Source: Herbidospora solisilvae
Lineage (GTDB): Bacteria; Actinomycetota; Actinomycetes; Streptosporangiales; Streptosporangiaceae
Assembly: GCF_009901565.1 (NCBI RefSeq)
Contig: NZ_WXEW01000002.1
Coordinates: forward strand, 744,001 to 808,000
Direction of reading: 5' to 3'
DNA length: 64,000 nt
Shown: positions 52,946 to 60,613 of the stretch, piece after piece
How positions within the stretch are numbered: the stretch's first letter is position 1
Layout of the letters: every line of letters starts with the position of its first letter
The notes under the pieces: model-generated
What the model was told of the DNA's origin: nothing
Databases searched by the model: none
What the model saw: only the letters and a program-made list of their open reading frames with translations
Translations under genes and position numbers: made by a program

Positions 52946-55432
52946 TCAGCCCTCTGGCGCCTCCTCCTGGTCCTGCTCCGGGGGCGACTGATCGAAGACC
53001 GTGCCTGATGCCTCTGCGAGCTGGGTCACCTTCTTCATTTCCCGGACCCGCTCATTGTCTATCCACTTCTTCCCCTCGGTCGCGATCCCTTCCAGCAGGT
53101 GCAGCGTGTTCCCCATTCCGGCCGTGTCGAGCGTCAACTCGGATACTTCAAGCAGGCCCTCCTCTTCGCCCGTCACCGTGATCTTGTACGGATCACCGTT
53201 CATCAGAGTGAGCTCGAAGGTCTTCCGGCCCAAGCCGGAATCCACCTTCACGGCCACCACCTTCTCGTACTGGTAGCCGAAACGCGTCCCGGCCGGATGT
53301 CGGTGGTGAGGAAGTCGAGGGTCATGGCCATCTGCCTGACTCCCTCGCGGGTCAGCAGAATCACCTGGATTCGATAGCACGAGAACCGCCGCGGCCCGTT
53401 CTTGACGCGACCTCTCTTGTAGCCCTTGGCCGGCCGTTCGATGAAGGCGTGGGCGACGATGTCTCGCGCGGTGAGTTTGTAGCGGGTCATAGCCCTGGCC
53501 ATCAAGGCCTTGCGGTCGTGGTCTAGCCACCCGGCCATTTCGACGTCCTGAGGTCGGTCGGCCAGCCCCTCTCGCCACTTCTCGAAGGCGATCAGACGCT
53601 CGGCCAGTACGACGGCGCGCTCCTGCTCGTCGGTCTCGAACCTCCGGTGCTCGGACCGGATGTGCGACCACCTTCCGGCGGCACCCCAGCCGCCAAGGAG
53701 GAGAGCGAAGGTGATGAGTGGGCTGATCGCGGCGTACCCGTCGAGGGCGCTCCATGTCATGATCCCAGTGCTGGCGAGCAGCACGGCGATCCCTGCGTAA
53801 ACCGGCACTTTTATGGTCCTGGGTACGTGAGGCACCTTGTGGCGATCCGACAGAGTGCCGTCGAGCCAGCGTTTCTGGACGTCTTTGACCATGTGCCGGA
53901 TGAGCCAGGCGACCTGATCGGCGGTGACCTTGTCCTCTCGGTAAATTTCGACGATCTCGTCCCGGAGGTCGTGCCGCACGCCTTCTGTCTGGCTCAGCCA
54001 GACCTCCCGGGCGGTGTTCGCCGGGACGTACTTACCGAAGTAGTAGTCGAACTTTTGGTCGACCTTGTCCGCGAAACCCTTCGGCGGGGGAGCCGGTCGA
54101 TAGCTGAGTGAGCGCCATTCCGGACGGCCGCGCCATCGTCGCGTCACCCGGTAGTGCCATTCGAGACCGTTCCGGACCGCAAGACGGGCTCCGGTGGCGA
54201 AGAGCAGGAGCCCGATGATCACCGACGGCCCGTTGCCCGGCCAGGCGAGCACCGCGAGCCAGCCCAGTGACCCCGCGCCGAAGGCGGCGCACGCACACAG
54301 GCGCGCCCGGTCTCCGAACGTGACCCGGGGCGGAACCGGGTGTCGGGCTCGTGGGCCGGCGGGGTCGGGGTGGAAGAACTTCCAGGCTCGGCCGAGCCGG
54401 TCGTTTTCGTATCGGTTCTCGTTCGCCGAGTCGAATGCCCGTGCCCAGAGGCCGTCGAGGATAGGGCCGTTCAGGAACATGTCAAGGTGACGGAGAATCT
54501 CCTCTCTTCGCTCGGGAGGGATCCCTTTCAGCCGTTCGTCGACGGCCTCCGCGTTCAGGTCTTCCTTGACCAGGGCGGCCAGGAGATCGTTGACCGCGCG
54601 GATCGCCCGTGACCAGGAATCGTCGGCCTGGGAGTCGAGACGGCTCTGCGTGGAGCGCAGCAGGTCGAATTCCGCTTTCGGGACTGCTGGAGCGTGCGCC
54701 CGCTCAGCAGGGCGAGGAGCAGATAGAAATAGGAGCGGCTGGAGACGTGGTCACGCGCCACCGCGTCGCTGATGTACTCCCTCGCCTTGTCGGGCATTCC
54801 GCCGCGCAGATAGGCGACGCCCAGTTCGAAGCGCTCCCGAGGAGAGGCCGTCGGGGGAAGCTGGTAAGAGGTCTGGTAGAGCCTTGGCGTCGTTGTAGGT
54901 CTGCCGCACCCATTTGGCGTGCGCGGAGATGGCCGAGTCCTGCACGACCTCACCCGCCGCGATCGGTCCGAAGTGGACTTTCGGGGCCTCTTCTCCGGGC
55001 GCCAGATATCTGGTCCAGGTGTTGCCGCGAACCAGATGATGGGCGATCTGCTCGGCCCAGTGGGAGGTCTGCCAAGCTCGGGGACGTGCCTTGTCGCCGT
55101 CGTCCTCGCTGGTCAGGCCGTGATAGGCGTACACCCGGTTGGCGACCACGACATCGCCGAGTTTGATGTGGGGCCACAGCGCTCCGGCCACGCCGACGAA
55201 CAGCACGGCCGACGGGTCGAAGTCGGTGATGGCTCGCTCGGTGATGATCGCGGCTGCCTGGTTACCGGTGCCGACCAGGCCGAGTACGACTCGGCAGGCG
55301 CCGAGGCGGCCGGTCTCGAAGAGGGTGTCGGCCCGGTGGCGGTGCGTCTGTCTCGATGCCGGTGAGGTGTGCCTTGACCGCCTCGTACTCCAGGTCGAGG
55401 GCGGTGAGGATGACCGTGGAGGGCTTGGTCAC
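52946..55432 (-). pseudogene. Frameshifted nucleosidase-like/TPR-like/transmembrane effector gene
   Basis: One ancestral gene of about 830 codons is visible in pieces. GTG 55432 follows AAGGAG and starts MTKPSTVILTALDLEYEAVKAHL. A nucleoside phosphorylase/MTAN-like domain follows (VLGLVGTGNQAAAIITERAI, VLFVGVAGALWPHIKLGDVVVANRVYAY), then a TPR-like helical part (ERFELGVAYLRGGMPDKAREYISDAV). Next are a helical segment, two pairs of membrane helices (about 54300-54200 and 53800-53690) and a soluble C-terminus (FGYQYEKVVAVKVDSGLGRKTFELTL). One-base frame changes occur near 55345-55375 and 54880 (apparent insertions) and near 54690 and 53290 (apparent deletions). No programmed slip signal is seen. 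Coded just after the Nudix regulator with overlapping translation signals. Confidence 0.8.
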
Positions 55433-55442
55433 GTGCGTCTCC

Positions 55443-56141
55443 TTATTGGGCGGAGCGGACCATGGGGGGATTGAGGGAGTCCGTGGGACCGGCCCTGAAG
55501 AGCCGGGCCGGGCGGCCGTTGCCGGGGCGGCGTTCATCGCCTGCGGGCACGATGAACCCCGGCGCGGCCTGGACCTTGCGGTAGAAGTTCCGGGGGTCGA
55601 GCTGGGCCCCCCAGACCGCTTCGTAGACCTGTTGCAGTTCGGCGATGGTGAAGGTGTCGCCACAGAACGCGGTGGCGAGAGCCGAATGCTCCAGTTTCGC
55701 CCTGGCCCGCTCGACGCCGTCGGCGACGATGCGCCGATGGTCGAAGGCCAGTTCCAGCCGGCCGGACAAGACGTCGTCCACCGGTTTCCACCACGCTTGA
55801 GCCGCGTCGGTGCCCGCCACCGGCTCCGGCAGACGCGGCGCGATCGCCAGATGGGCCACCGAGATAACCCGACCGCGTGGGTCGCGTCCCGGTTCGCCGT
55901 AGACGCCGAGTGGTTCGAGGTGCGGCTCGTCGGCCAGCCCGGCCTCTTCTTCGAGTTCCCGCCGGGCGGCCGCCGGGATGTCTTCTTCAACGTCCCGGAG
56001 GAATCCGCCGGGCAGGGCGAGCGCACCCTCGAACGGCTCGACACCGCGCTCCACGAGCAGGACCTGCAGCGAAGAGCCGCGGACGGTAAGGATCACCAGA
56101 TCCACCGCCAGTAGTACACGAGGTGCCTCCCAGTCGCTCAC
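55443..56141 (-). CDS. NrtR-like Nudix regulator
   Basis: 232 residues. N-terminal Nudix domain with LVERGVEPFEGALALPGGF and the box RELEEEAGL (61-69). The spacing from Gly46 to Glu53 is one residue longer than canonical, hinting at sensing rather than hydrolysis. C-terminal winged helix (RAKLEHSALATAFCGDTFTIAELQQVYEAVWGAQLDPRNFYRKVQA) is the NrtR/ADP-ribose-responsive DNA-binding type. ATG 56141. Intact, and upstream of the frameshifted nucleosidase-like gene with an 11-base gap between coding regions. A TGTCA-AAC-TGACA palindrome 20 bases before its start suggests autoregulation. Confidence 0.9.
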   Translation of the reverse strand: MSDWEAPRVLLAVDLVILTVRGSSLQVLLVERGVEPFEGALALPGGFLRDVEEDIPAAARRELEEEAGLADEPHLEPLGVYGEPGRDPRGRVISVAHLAIAPRLPEPVAGTDAAQAWWKPVDDVLSGRLELAFDHRRIVADGVERARAKLEHSALATAFCGDTFTIAELQQVYEAVWGAQLDPRNFYRKVQAAPGFIVPAGDERRPGNGRPARLFRAGPTDSLNPPMVRSAQ

Positions 56142-56160
56142 CCGGCCTACCGTAGCTTCT

Positions 56161-56173
56161 TGTCAAACTGACA
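56161..56173. promoter_or_regulatory. Probable autoregulatory operator of the Nudix regulator
   Basis: TGTCA-AAC-TGACA, a perfect 13-bp inverted repeat 20 bases upstream of the Nudix ATG, in a locally AT-rich leader. Position suits repression by the gene's own product. Confidence 0.55.
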
Positions 56174-56234
56174 CAAAATTGGATGGCATAGGTAGTGACG
56201 ATGTGGCTGTTTGGCAGGTGCCGTGACGAAACGT

Positions 56235-57218
56235 TTAATCGGCCACGCTATAAGGGCTGGGCTTGATCATGCTGTCCGCGCCCGCCCTGATCGCCTCCTC
56301 GGCGTCGCGGGGCCGCCATCGCAGCACACTGCGGGCCCGCTCGCTGGAGACCTTCTTCGCGGGGCCGGAGTCGTCTTCGCCCGGCGGGAAGAGGGTCGCG
56401 AGCCCGGGAACGGAGTCCGCGAGGTGGGCGCTCAGGACGGCGGCGATCTGCCGCACCGTAAGGGCCGGGCCGCTGGACAGGAGGAACCGCCGGCCCGCCG
56501 CCGCGGGCTCGGTCATGGCCAGGACATGGGCGCTCGCGACGTCGCGCACGTCCACGATCGGGATCCACATGCCGGGCGGCGCGGCCGGCTCGCCGTCGAG
56601 CAGCCGCTGGACGATGTGGTTGGCGCCCGAGACGTCGGCGCCCATGATCGGCCCCATCACCGCGACCGGCAGGAGGGTGACCAGTTCCATCGGGCCGTCC
56701 GCCGCGAAGTCCCAGGCCGCCCGCTCTGCGAGCGTCTTGGCCCGGCCGTAGGCGTCCATGCCGGGGCCGTCCAGGACGGACCAGTCCTCCTCGGTGAAGG
56801 TGTGGTCGCTGGGCGGGTGGCCGAAGCCGACGGCGTGGAAGGCCGACGTGAGCACGACCCGCCGGACACTGGCGTCGCGGGCGGCCCGCAACACGCGCAG
56901 GGTGCCCTCCCGCGCGGGGGCGATCACCTCGTTCTCGTCGTCGACCGGTCCGAGGCGCACGGGAGAGGCCACGTGGAGCACGAAGTCGACGCCCTCGACG
57001 GCGTCGGCCCATCCCTCGTCCGTCATGAGGTCGGCCGCGACGAAACTCAGGTCGCCGTCGGCCATGCCGGCGTCGGCGAGCACCGCCCGGACGGCGGCCT
57101 CCCCCGTCAGGGACCGGACGGTGGTGCGGACGGAGTAGCCCCGGTCGAGAAGCTGAAGGATGCAGTGTCCGGCGATGAAGCCGGATCCGCCGGTCACGAG
57201 AACACGTTGGCGAGTCAT
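56235..57218 (-). CDS. Extended SDR, dihydroflavonol-reductase/epimerase-like
   Basis: 327 residues. NAD(P)-binding VLVTGGSGFIAGHCILQLL (GxxGxxG), then VLHVASPVRLG, VVLTSAFHAVGFG and the catalytic YGRAK (Tyr and Lys, YxxxK). C-terminal substrate domain includes WIPIVDVRDVASAHVLA. Reduces a carbonyl of an unknown small molecule. ATG 57218. Divergent from an MmyB-like regulator 103 bp away, the usual arrangement in which that regulator controls the reductase. Confidence 0.93.
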   Translation of the reverse strand: MTRQRVLVTGGSGFIAGHCILQLLDRGYSVRTTVRSLTGEAAVRAVLADAGMADGDLSFVAADLMTDEGWADAVEGVDFVLHVASPVRLGPVDDENEVIAPAREGTLRVLRAARDASVRRVVLTSAFHAVGFGHPPSDHTFTEEDWSVLDGPGMDAYGRAKTLAERAAWDFAADGPMELVTLLPVAVMGPIMGADVSGANHIVQRLLDGEPAAPPGMWIPIVDVRDVASAHVLAMTEPAAAGRRFLLSSGPALTVRQIAAVLSAHLADSVPGLATLFPPGEDDSGPAKKVSSERARSVLRWRPRDAEEAIRAGADSMIKPSPYSVAD

Positions 57219-57321
57219 GGCCGCATCGTCCGCCGCCCGGCTCCGGCCGAGCCAGGTCCCTCCCGACACTGGTAGTGACGGGGACAGGCAGGCATCCGGC
57301 CACCCCGCATACCGTGAAGGC

Positions 57322-58188
57322 ATGACCGTCGAGCCGAACCTGCTGGGCGAGTACCTCCGTGCCCGGCGCGAACTCGTGACCCCGGAGCAGGTGGGCATCC
57401 CGTCCCTGGGCACCCGGCGGGTGCCGGGGCTGCGGCGCGAGGAGGTCGCGATGCTCGCGGGGATCAGCGCCGAGTACTACCTGCGGCTGGAGCAGGGCCG
57501 CGACCGCCACCCCTCGGTGCAGGTGCTGCGGTCGATCGCCCGGGTGCTGCGGCTCGACGACGACTCCTACCTGCTCGGGCTCGCCGAGGAGAGGCCCCGC
57601 CGGGCCCGGCGGCGGCCCCGGAGGGAGGTCGTGCCGCCGAGCACCGCCCGGCTGGTGGCGTCACTGCCGTATCCTGCCTTCGTCGAGGGGCGCTACCTCG
57701 ACGTACTGGCCGCCAACGCCCTCGCCACCGCACTGTCGCCGCGGCTGCGGGTGGGCGGCAACCGGCTGCGCGACGTCTTCCTCGATCCGGCCGAGCAGGC
57801 GCTGTTCCCCGACTGGGAGCGGGCCTCGGCGGTGCTGCTCGCGGGGTTCCGGCAGTCGGTCGGCGGCGACATCGACGATCCACGGTTCATCGAGCTCGTG
57901 GGGGAGCTCTCCCTGGCCAGTGAGCACTTCCGCCGGTTGTGGGGACGCCACGACGTCGCCGGGCGGCTCGGCGCCACGCTCACCTTCAACCATCCCCAGG
58001 TGGGGGAGCTCAGGCTCGACCGCGAGAAGCTGGCCATCAGCGGGACGGACGGTCAGATGCTCGTCGTCTACCATCCCGAGCCGGGCACCGAGGGCGCGGA
58101 GAAGCTCGCCCTGCTGGCCTCGGCCACGGTCACGCCGGTCAGATCGTCGGCTCCAGGATGTCGTACTGGCGGTACGGCAGCGGAGTGA
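57322..58188 (+). CDS. MmyB-like XRE-family regulator
   Basis: 288 residues. N-terminal helix-turn-helix (LGEYLRARRELVTPEQVGIP...RRVPGLRREEVAMLAGISAEYYLRLEQGRDRHPSVQVLRSIARVL) typical of the MmyB/Lrp-like actinomycete XRE group. C-terminal MmyB ligand-binding PAS-like domain (PAFVEGRYLDVLAANALATALSP, NRLRDVFLDP, FRRLWGRHDV, GELRLDREKLAISGTDGQMLVVYHPEPG). Controls the divergent SDR in most homologous loci. Its last 17 codons run into the convergent 58139-58546 gene, so the natural C-terminus may differ. A small CACT-GGT-AGTG repeat at 57267-57277 lies in the divergent region. Confidence 0.92.
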   Translation: MTVEPNLLGEYLRARRELVTPEQVGIPSLGTRRVPGLRREEVAMLAGISAEYYLRLEQGRDRHPSVQVLRSIARVLRLDDDSYLLGLAEERPRRARRRPRREVVPPSTARLVASLPYPAFVEGRYLDVLAANALATALSPRLRVGGNRLRDVFLDPAEQALFPDWERASAVLLAGFRQSVGGDIDDPRFIELVGELSLASEHFRRLWGRHDVAGRLGATLTFNHPQVGELRLDREKLAISGTDGQMLVVYHPEPGTEGAEKLALLASATVTPVRSSAPGCRTGGTAAE

Positions 58189-58546
58189 TCACCGTCAGCG
58201 ACCCCTTCTCCTTGTGCTTGGCCGCCTTCCACAACGCCCCGAACGTCGCCTTCAGGTCACGCAGCGGCTCCGGGTCGAGCCCGTTGGCGATCGCCAGCCG
58301 GTGACACACCACCACGAACGTGTGGATGAACCGCCAGTCGGGCAGCACGTCGCGCCGTCCCGACAGGTAGTCGGACAGGGTCGAGTCGGGTAACCGCACC
58401 CAGCCCGCGTTCTCCTCCTCCGCGCACAGGGCGGCGGCGGCCTTCTCGACCTCTTTGAGTGACGGGTTGCCGGCGTCGACGCGCAGGCCGACCGACGTGT
58501 CGCGGAGCAGGTCTCGTGAGGCCTTGCCGGCGAGCTCATCACGCAT
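58139..58546 (-). CDS. Hypothetical 135-residue protein
   Basis: Charged, mostly helical. Middle section PSLKEVEKAAAALCAEEENAGWVRLPDSTLSDYLSGRRDVLPDWRFIHTFVVVCHRLA resembles a helix-turn-helix of the XRE kind found at the start of actinomycete signalling proteins (choose a start by rule, decide by recognised domain), here standing alone. ATG 58546 has no clear ribosome site, so the transcript may be leaderless or the start wrong. Its 3' end overlaps the MmyB gene by 50 bp in convergent orientation. Confidence 0.65.
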   Translation of the reverse strand: MRDELAGKASRDLLRDTSVGLRVDAGNPSLKEVEKAAAALCAEEENAGWVRLPDSTLSDYLSGRRDVLPDWRFIHTFVVVCHRLAIANGLDPEPLRDLKATFGALWKAAKHKEKGSLTVITPLPYRQYDILEPTI

Positions 58547-58812
58547 TGGGGGGATCCGTTTCTGGACGCGGTGATAACCGTGGCAATTGTGAGAGTAATA
58601 CCTGTCGTGATGGCATGCACCATTGATTACTGATTTTCGATCGGTGAGCCGATGTGCGGATATGGCGAGGAAATTCCGGTGATATCCGTGAACGTCCGGG
58701 GTCATCCGGCCACGTCCGGGCGTGCGGAAAATCCCAGGTCCGACGGTATCCGGCGGAGGGTGTGTATAAGTGGAGCCGGAAGGGCGTCCGCCTGGGAAAG
58801 GGGAAGCCGACT

Positions 58813-59349
58813 GTGCGAAGCATCGTGCCGATCGTGGTGGTCTGTCTGCTGGGGGCCGCGAGTCCGGCGTACGCCGACCACACCACCGACATCCGCGTCT
58901 ACAACCGGATGGACGGCAGCCGCCTCGCGGTGGCCGACAACGGCACCGCCGAGGGCGCCCGGGTGATCAGCCTGCGGTCGCCCGCCTGGCAGTACACGAC
59001 CGCGCGCTGGACGGTCGACGAACGGTCCGACGGCTACACCGTCTTCAAGAACGAACTGGCCAACAAGTGCCTCCAGCCGGGCACCGCGAACCCGGTGGCC
59101 GGCGACGCCCTGGTCATCCGCACCTGCGACGGGTCGAAGCTGCAGGACTGGTCGCGCCGGGCCGAGGAGACCTACGCCGACACGCCGACCGGGTGGGGGA
59201 CCTTCCGGCCCCGGCTCAACCCGGGCCTGGCGATCACGATCGCGACGTGGGAGGCCGGGGGGAGCCGGGACTCGCTCTACCTCGACGCCGACCAGAACTC
59301 CACCGACCGGCTCTGGCGGCTCGCCAGGGGGAACAACACCTGGTGGTAG
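58813..59349 (+). CDS. Small secreted lectin-like protein
   Basis: 178 residues. GTG 58813 with GGGGAAG about nine bases upstream gives a clean signal peptide (VRSIVPIVVVCLLGAASPAYA). Mature part has beta-trefoil-like RICIN features: DIRVYNRMDGSRLAVADNG, a repeat ending W.VDE, NKCLQPGTANPVAGDALVIRTCDGSKLQDWSR (the QxW-like QDW) and LYLDADQNSTDRLWRL. Two cysteines could form a disulfide. Probably binds carbohydrate outside the cell. Confidence 0.78.
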   Translation: MRSIVPIVVVCLLGAASPAYADHTTDIRVYNRMDGSRLAVADNGTAEGARVISLRSPAWQYTTARWTVDERSDGYTVFKNELANKCLQPGTANPVAGDALVIRTCDGSKLQDWSRRAEETYADTPTGWGTFRPRLNPGLAITIATWEAGGSRDSLYLDADQNSTDRLWRLARGNNTWW

Positions 59350-59410
59350 ACGGTTCCGGCGTGGAACGTGCCGTTTCACGCCGGAACGCCCCAGGAGTAA
59401 CGTTCGCCGA

Positions 59411-60364
59411 ATGCGTCTCCTGTTACCCGCCGTCCTGCTCGCCTCCGTGCTCCCGGCGGCGCCGGCCCAGGCGGCGGCCGTCCAGGTCATCGGCAAGGGA
59501 ACCCCCGAGAGCTGCACCTCCCAGGCGGTCGTGAACGCCGTGGCGAAGGGCGGCACCATCCGGTTCGCGTGCGGGCCGAAGCCGGTCACGATCAAGATGA
59601 CCGCCACCGCGAAGGTCCGCAACACCAGCCGCGACGTCGTCATCGACGGCGGCGGCAAGGTCACCCTCAGCGGCATGGGCAAACGCCGCATCCTCTACAT
59701 GAACACCTGCGACCGGGCCCAGGTGTGGACCACCTCCCACTGCCAGGACCAGGCCACCCCGCGCCTGACCATCAAGAACATCGGCTTCGCCGACGGGAAC
59801 TCCATCGGACAGCGCGCCGAGGGCGGCGGCGGTGGCGCGGTCTTCGTCCGGGGCGGCCGCCTGTCGGTCAGCAACGCCACCTTCACCCGCAACCGCTGCG
59901 AGGCGAGCGGCCCCGACCTGGGCGGCGCGGCCATCCGCGTGCTCGACCAGTACCGGGACCTGCCCGTCACCGTCAGGAAGAGCCGGTTCACCGACGGCAC
60001 GTGCGCCAACGGCGGCGCGCTGAGCAGCATCGGCGTCTCGTGGGTGGTCGTCGACAGCGTCTTCACCGGCAACCGCGCGACCGGCACGGGCGCGAACCCG
60101 GCCCGCAGCGGCAAACCGGGCGGCGGCAGCGGCGGCGCCCTCTACATGGACGGCAACCTCTTCACCGTCAAGATCAGCGGCTCCACCATCCAGAACAACC
60201 GCGCCAACGAGGGCGGCGGCGCGATCTTCTTCGTCAGCAACGACAACACCGGCACCCTGCACATCACGAAGTCGAAGCTCCGCAACAACCCGAGCCTCGG
60301 CTTCGAGACCTCCGGCTTCCCCGGCATCTTCTTCAAGGGCAAGGGCAAACCGATCGTTAGTTGA
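59411..60364 (+). CDS. Secreted right-handed beta-helix protein
   Basis: 317 residues. Signal peptide MRLLLPAVLLASVLPAAPAQA. The rest is parallel beta-helix: repeated short strands with Asn ladders (VVIDGGGKVTLSGMGKRRILYMN, LTIKNIGFADGN, LSVSNATFTRNRCEA, VKISGSTIQNNRANEGGGAIFF, LHITKSKLRNN), the pattern of pectate lyase-like and polymorphic outer-membrane-like folds. Cysteines occur in pairs. No catalytic site is certain, so enzyme or adhesin cannot be decided. Follows the lectin-like gene by 61 bases on the same strand. Confidence 0.85.
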   Translation: MRLLLPAVLLASVLPAAPAQAAAVQVIGKGTPESCTSQAVVNAVAKGGTIRFACGPKPVTIKMTATAKVRNTSRDVVIDGGGKVTLSGMGKRRILYMNTCDRAQVWTTSHCQDQATPRLTIKNIGFADGNSIGQRAEGGGGGAVFVRGGRLSVSNATFTRNRCEASGPDLGGAAIRVLDQYRDLPVTVRKSRFTDGTCANGGALSSIGVSWVVVDSVFTGNRATGTGANPARSGKPGGGSGGALYMDGNLFTVKISGSTIQNNRANEGGGAIFFVSNDNTGTLHITKSKLRNNPSLGFETSGFPGIFFKGKGKPIVS

Positions 60365-60379
60365 CCCCCTAAAACCGCT

Positions 60380-60449
60380 TTTCTCCGTTACGGCTCCCGC
60401 CCACCCCGGCACCGCCCGCCGCCCGGCCTCCCGCCGCACCCGGCGCGAA
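60380..60449 (-). repeat. Dispersed GC-rich intergenic repeat, copy 3 (inverted)
   Basis: Read on the minus strand: CGCGCCGGGTGCGGCGG ... GGCCGGGCGGCGGGCGG ... GCCGGGGTGGGCGGGAGCCGTAACGGAGAA. Same element as copies 1 and 2 with small indels. It lies downstream of the GH30 stop in the GH30 sense direction, and antisense to the beta-helix gene's 3' side. Confidence 0.72.
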
Positions 60450-60564
60450 CCGGCCGCGCGGTGAGCGGCCGTCGACGAGCAACTCAGACCACCCGAAAAA
60501 GCAGGGGCTTCACCCGCCAGACCCGGTCATGAACAGCCGAGACGACCGACCGGAACACGAAGAT

Positions 60565-60588
60565 GGCCGGACCCCCCGAGGTCCGGCC
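60565..60588 (-). terminator. Hairpin after the GH30 gene
   Basis: 9-bp stem GGCCGGACC / GGTCCGGCC with a 6-base loop, 25 bases beyond the GH30 stop. Confidence 0.65.
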
Positions 60589-60613
60589 ACCCCTTCACTC
60601 CCCATTCAGATGG

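Noticed and set aside
53285-53300. Programmed frameshift to join the effector pieces
   Set aside because: No slippery heptamer with a following pseudoknot is apparent, and four separate frame changes in both directions are better explained by decay or sequencing error.
53248-54480. A separate 410-residue membrane protein beginning MFLNGPILDG
   Set aside because: Protein-like sequence continues upstream in the same frame (AEFDLLRSTQSRLDSQADDS ... REEILRHLDMFLNG), so this is an internal piece of the frameshifted effector gene.
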